A DNA stretch of 15,331 nucleotides, taken from CAZQYC01 sp964597495 (lineage in GTDB: Bacteria > Pseudomonadota > Gammaproteobacteria > Steroidobacterales > Steroidobacteraceae). The stretch lies in NCBI GenBank assembly GCA_964597495.1, contig CAZQYC010000095.1:1-15331 (forward strand), read 5' to 3'. Below the pieces are notes generated by a model. That model was not told the origin of the DNA. It was given only the letters and a program-made list of their open reading frames with translations, and searched no databases. Positions 14,209 to 15,331 of the stretch are shown here, one piece after another. The position numbers and the translations under genes were made by a program. Within the stretch, counting starts at the first letter, position 1. Every line of letters starts with the position of its first letter.

Positions 14209-15219
14209 TCAGCGCGCTCGAACTGCATTCTCGCGTTGCGGCACGAGCTGCCTCGTACCCGCCACGAGACCTCGGCGAAGTTGGTAGCCGGCCTTGCGAC
14301 TTGAGCTGTCGTGCCGCGACGTATCTCGATCCATCAAGAATCCGCGCGCGAACTGTCCTGTGCCGCGACTTGCACGGCCAAGCCCCCAAGCGAGTGCGGC
14401 GCTCACCACTCCAAAGGAACTGAGCGAGAGGCCGCTGGCGAGTCCCGAAGCCATCGGCATCACTTGGCGCATGACCAGAAACGTCAGACCCGCCGCCATG
14501 CACACACGTACTGCATGGGCGATCTCGATACCCCCACCTGCACTCGCTGCCTGCTGCGCAGCTGTTGAAACTAGGGTTAGCATCAACGCGGCGGCCATGA
14601 CGGCGAGGATGGTGATAAATGCATAGTTGGCCATCTGCGCGATCCAGGATTCGAAGAAGCGCTTCGTGGTCTCAAAAAAAAGCGACGCGATGAAGAGCGG
14701 GCCAAGCGCCAGAAGAATCGACAGCGCAATGCGCGACAAGGCAAGCAGGAAGATGGTGTAGATCGCCGTCAGGCCGACAAATAATTCAATGGCGAATCCG
14801 GCTATGTAATAAGAGAAGTTACCGTCCAGAATTCCGCCTTTCTGAAGCAGGAGATTGGCCGCATCATTTCCGGCGAAAATGATTTGATCGACGATCGTGA
14901 CGGAGTCGTAGGCGCCGATCACGCGGGCGGCGAGGTCGGCGGGGGCATTGAAAAACGTATCGACGATGAGCGAGTTGTAAGCCCAGAGCTTAAGCGCGCC
15001 GCCTAAAATGATCGCGAGCGTCGCGATTCGCTTAAATCCGACGATCAGCGGTTCTTCAATCTTGCCGGTCAGCGAGAGATACCCCCACACCATCGTGTAT
15101 ACAACGGCCAGCGTGACGATCGTGGGTTCTAGCGCCGCGGCAACGCGTGCGGTGTTGTCGCCAATGTACGTGGCGAGCAACGTATTCAACCATGCATTAA
15201 ATTCAGCGAAGAAGCCCAT
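14209..15219 (-). CDS. virB6: VirB6/TrbL-family polytopic inner-membrane T4SS protein
   Basis: This 336-residue protein has at least six hydrophobic segments (about 30-50, 62-82, 145-165, 167-190, 205-225 and 245-290), including the conserved stretch LLALGPLFIASLFFETTKRFFESW typical of VirB6/TrbL. VirB6 forms the inner-membrane part of the channel with VirB3, VirB4 and VirB8. The last 40 residues are basic and hydrophilic, probably cytoplasmic. The ATG at 15219 has only a weak ribosome-binding site (GACGGAC). Its stop lies 13 bases before the virB7 start. Genes expected upstream (virB1 to virB5) would lie past the right edge. The segment quoted here spans more than one structural element and its exact limits are approximate. 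Confidence 0.94.
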   Translation of the reverse strand: MGFFAEFNAWLNTLLATYIGDNTARVAAALEPTIVTLAVVYTMVWGYLSLTGKIEEPLIVGFKRIATLAIILGGALKLWAYNSLIVDTFFNAPADLAARVIGAYDSVTIVDQIIFAGNDAANLLLQKGGILDGNFSYYIAGFAIELFVGLTAIYTIFLLALSRIALSILLALGPLFIASLFFETTKRFFESWIAQMANYAFITILAVMAAALMLTLVSTAAQQAASAGGGIEIAHAVRVCMAAGLTFLVMRQVMPMASGLASGLSLSSFGVVSAALAWGLGRASRGTGQFARGFLMDRDTSRHDSSSRKAGYQLRRGLVAGTRQLVPQRENAVRAR

Positions 15220-15331
15220 GGTGAATGTCCGTCAAATGGTTGGTCCGGTGCGACACGCAAGCCTCGGAACCGATCGTGACAACGGCCCCTAAACCAAACC
15301 GCACGCCGCGTGCCGCACCGAAACTGAAGTA
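15220..15331. other. Right edge upstream of virB6, no assignable gene
   Basis: These 112 bases hold no gene I can support. One minus-strand frame reaches a TAG at 15289-15291 and could be the last 13 residues of an upstream operon gene. A small hairpin, GCACG (15301-15305) with CGTGC (15309-15313), is followed on the minus strand by a T-rich TTTGGTTT and might attenuate transcription before virB6. Confidence 0.25.

Noticed and set aside
5804..15219. Bacteria-killing X-type secretion system
   Set aside because: VirB7 lacks the N0 domain and none of the associated proteins looks like a lipase, lysozyme or XVIPCD effector; relaxase-like modules point to DNA transfer.

Overview
The window looks like part of a mobile-element-like or accessory island in a proteobacterium, probably a gammaproteobacterium of the Xanthomonadales or a related order. 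Three things point that way: a typical gammaproteobacterial CsrA, a Ser/Thr kinase with a C-terminal TPR array beside ECF sigma factors of the TIGR02999 / Sigma70_ECF kind, and a VirB/VirD4 (P-type, type IVA) secretion operon. No rRNA, tRNA, CRISPR array, insertion sequence, integrase or catalytic relaxase was found.

Left part (1-1451): a possible C-terminal end of a plus-strand gene at the edge (1-102), csrA on the minus strand (203-406), an unrecognised 94-residue protein on the minus strand (464-748), and a divergent ECF sigma factor on the plus strand (849-1451) that ends in a small terminator-like hairpin.

Middle signalling part (1466-5454, minus strand). In transcription order it holds a secreted tandem-repeat peptide gene (5454 to 5093, interrupted by a 100-N assembly gap), a 55-residue secreted peptide (5079 to 4912; neither peptide was obvious from simple ORF calling), a second ECF sigma factor (4715 to 4137), and a transmembrane Ser/Thr kinase with a TPR domain predicted to be periplasmic (4114 to 1466). 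Both sigma factors carry a threonine (T57 in each) at the acidic position of the region 2.2 'DAED' motif. That is the arrangement known from kinase-activated ECF factors such as EcfP/PknT and EcfK/PknS. The kinase therefore sits between two possible sigma substrates, next to two genes for secreted peptides. This is the best candidate here for an undescribed system, but the link between its parts is inferred.

Right part (5804-15219, minus strand): one long operon running virB6, virB7, virB8, virB9, virB10, virB11, virD4, then two paralogous proteins related to the C-terminal regions of large conjugative relaxases (the first also has an LPD7-like domain), then an unknown 115-residue protein. 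ATGA/GTGA overlaps link virB7-virB8-virB9-virB10. The operon must begin beyond the right edge, where virB1-virB5 would be expected. The short VirB7, the absence of recognisable killing effectors and the relaxase-like accessory proteins favour DNA transfer over a bacteria-killing X-T4SS.
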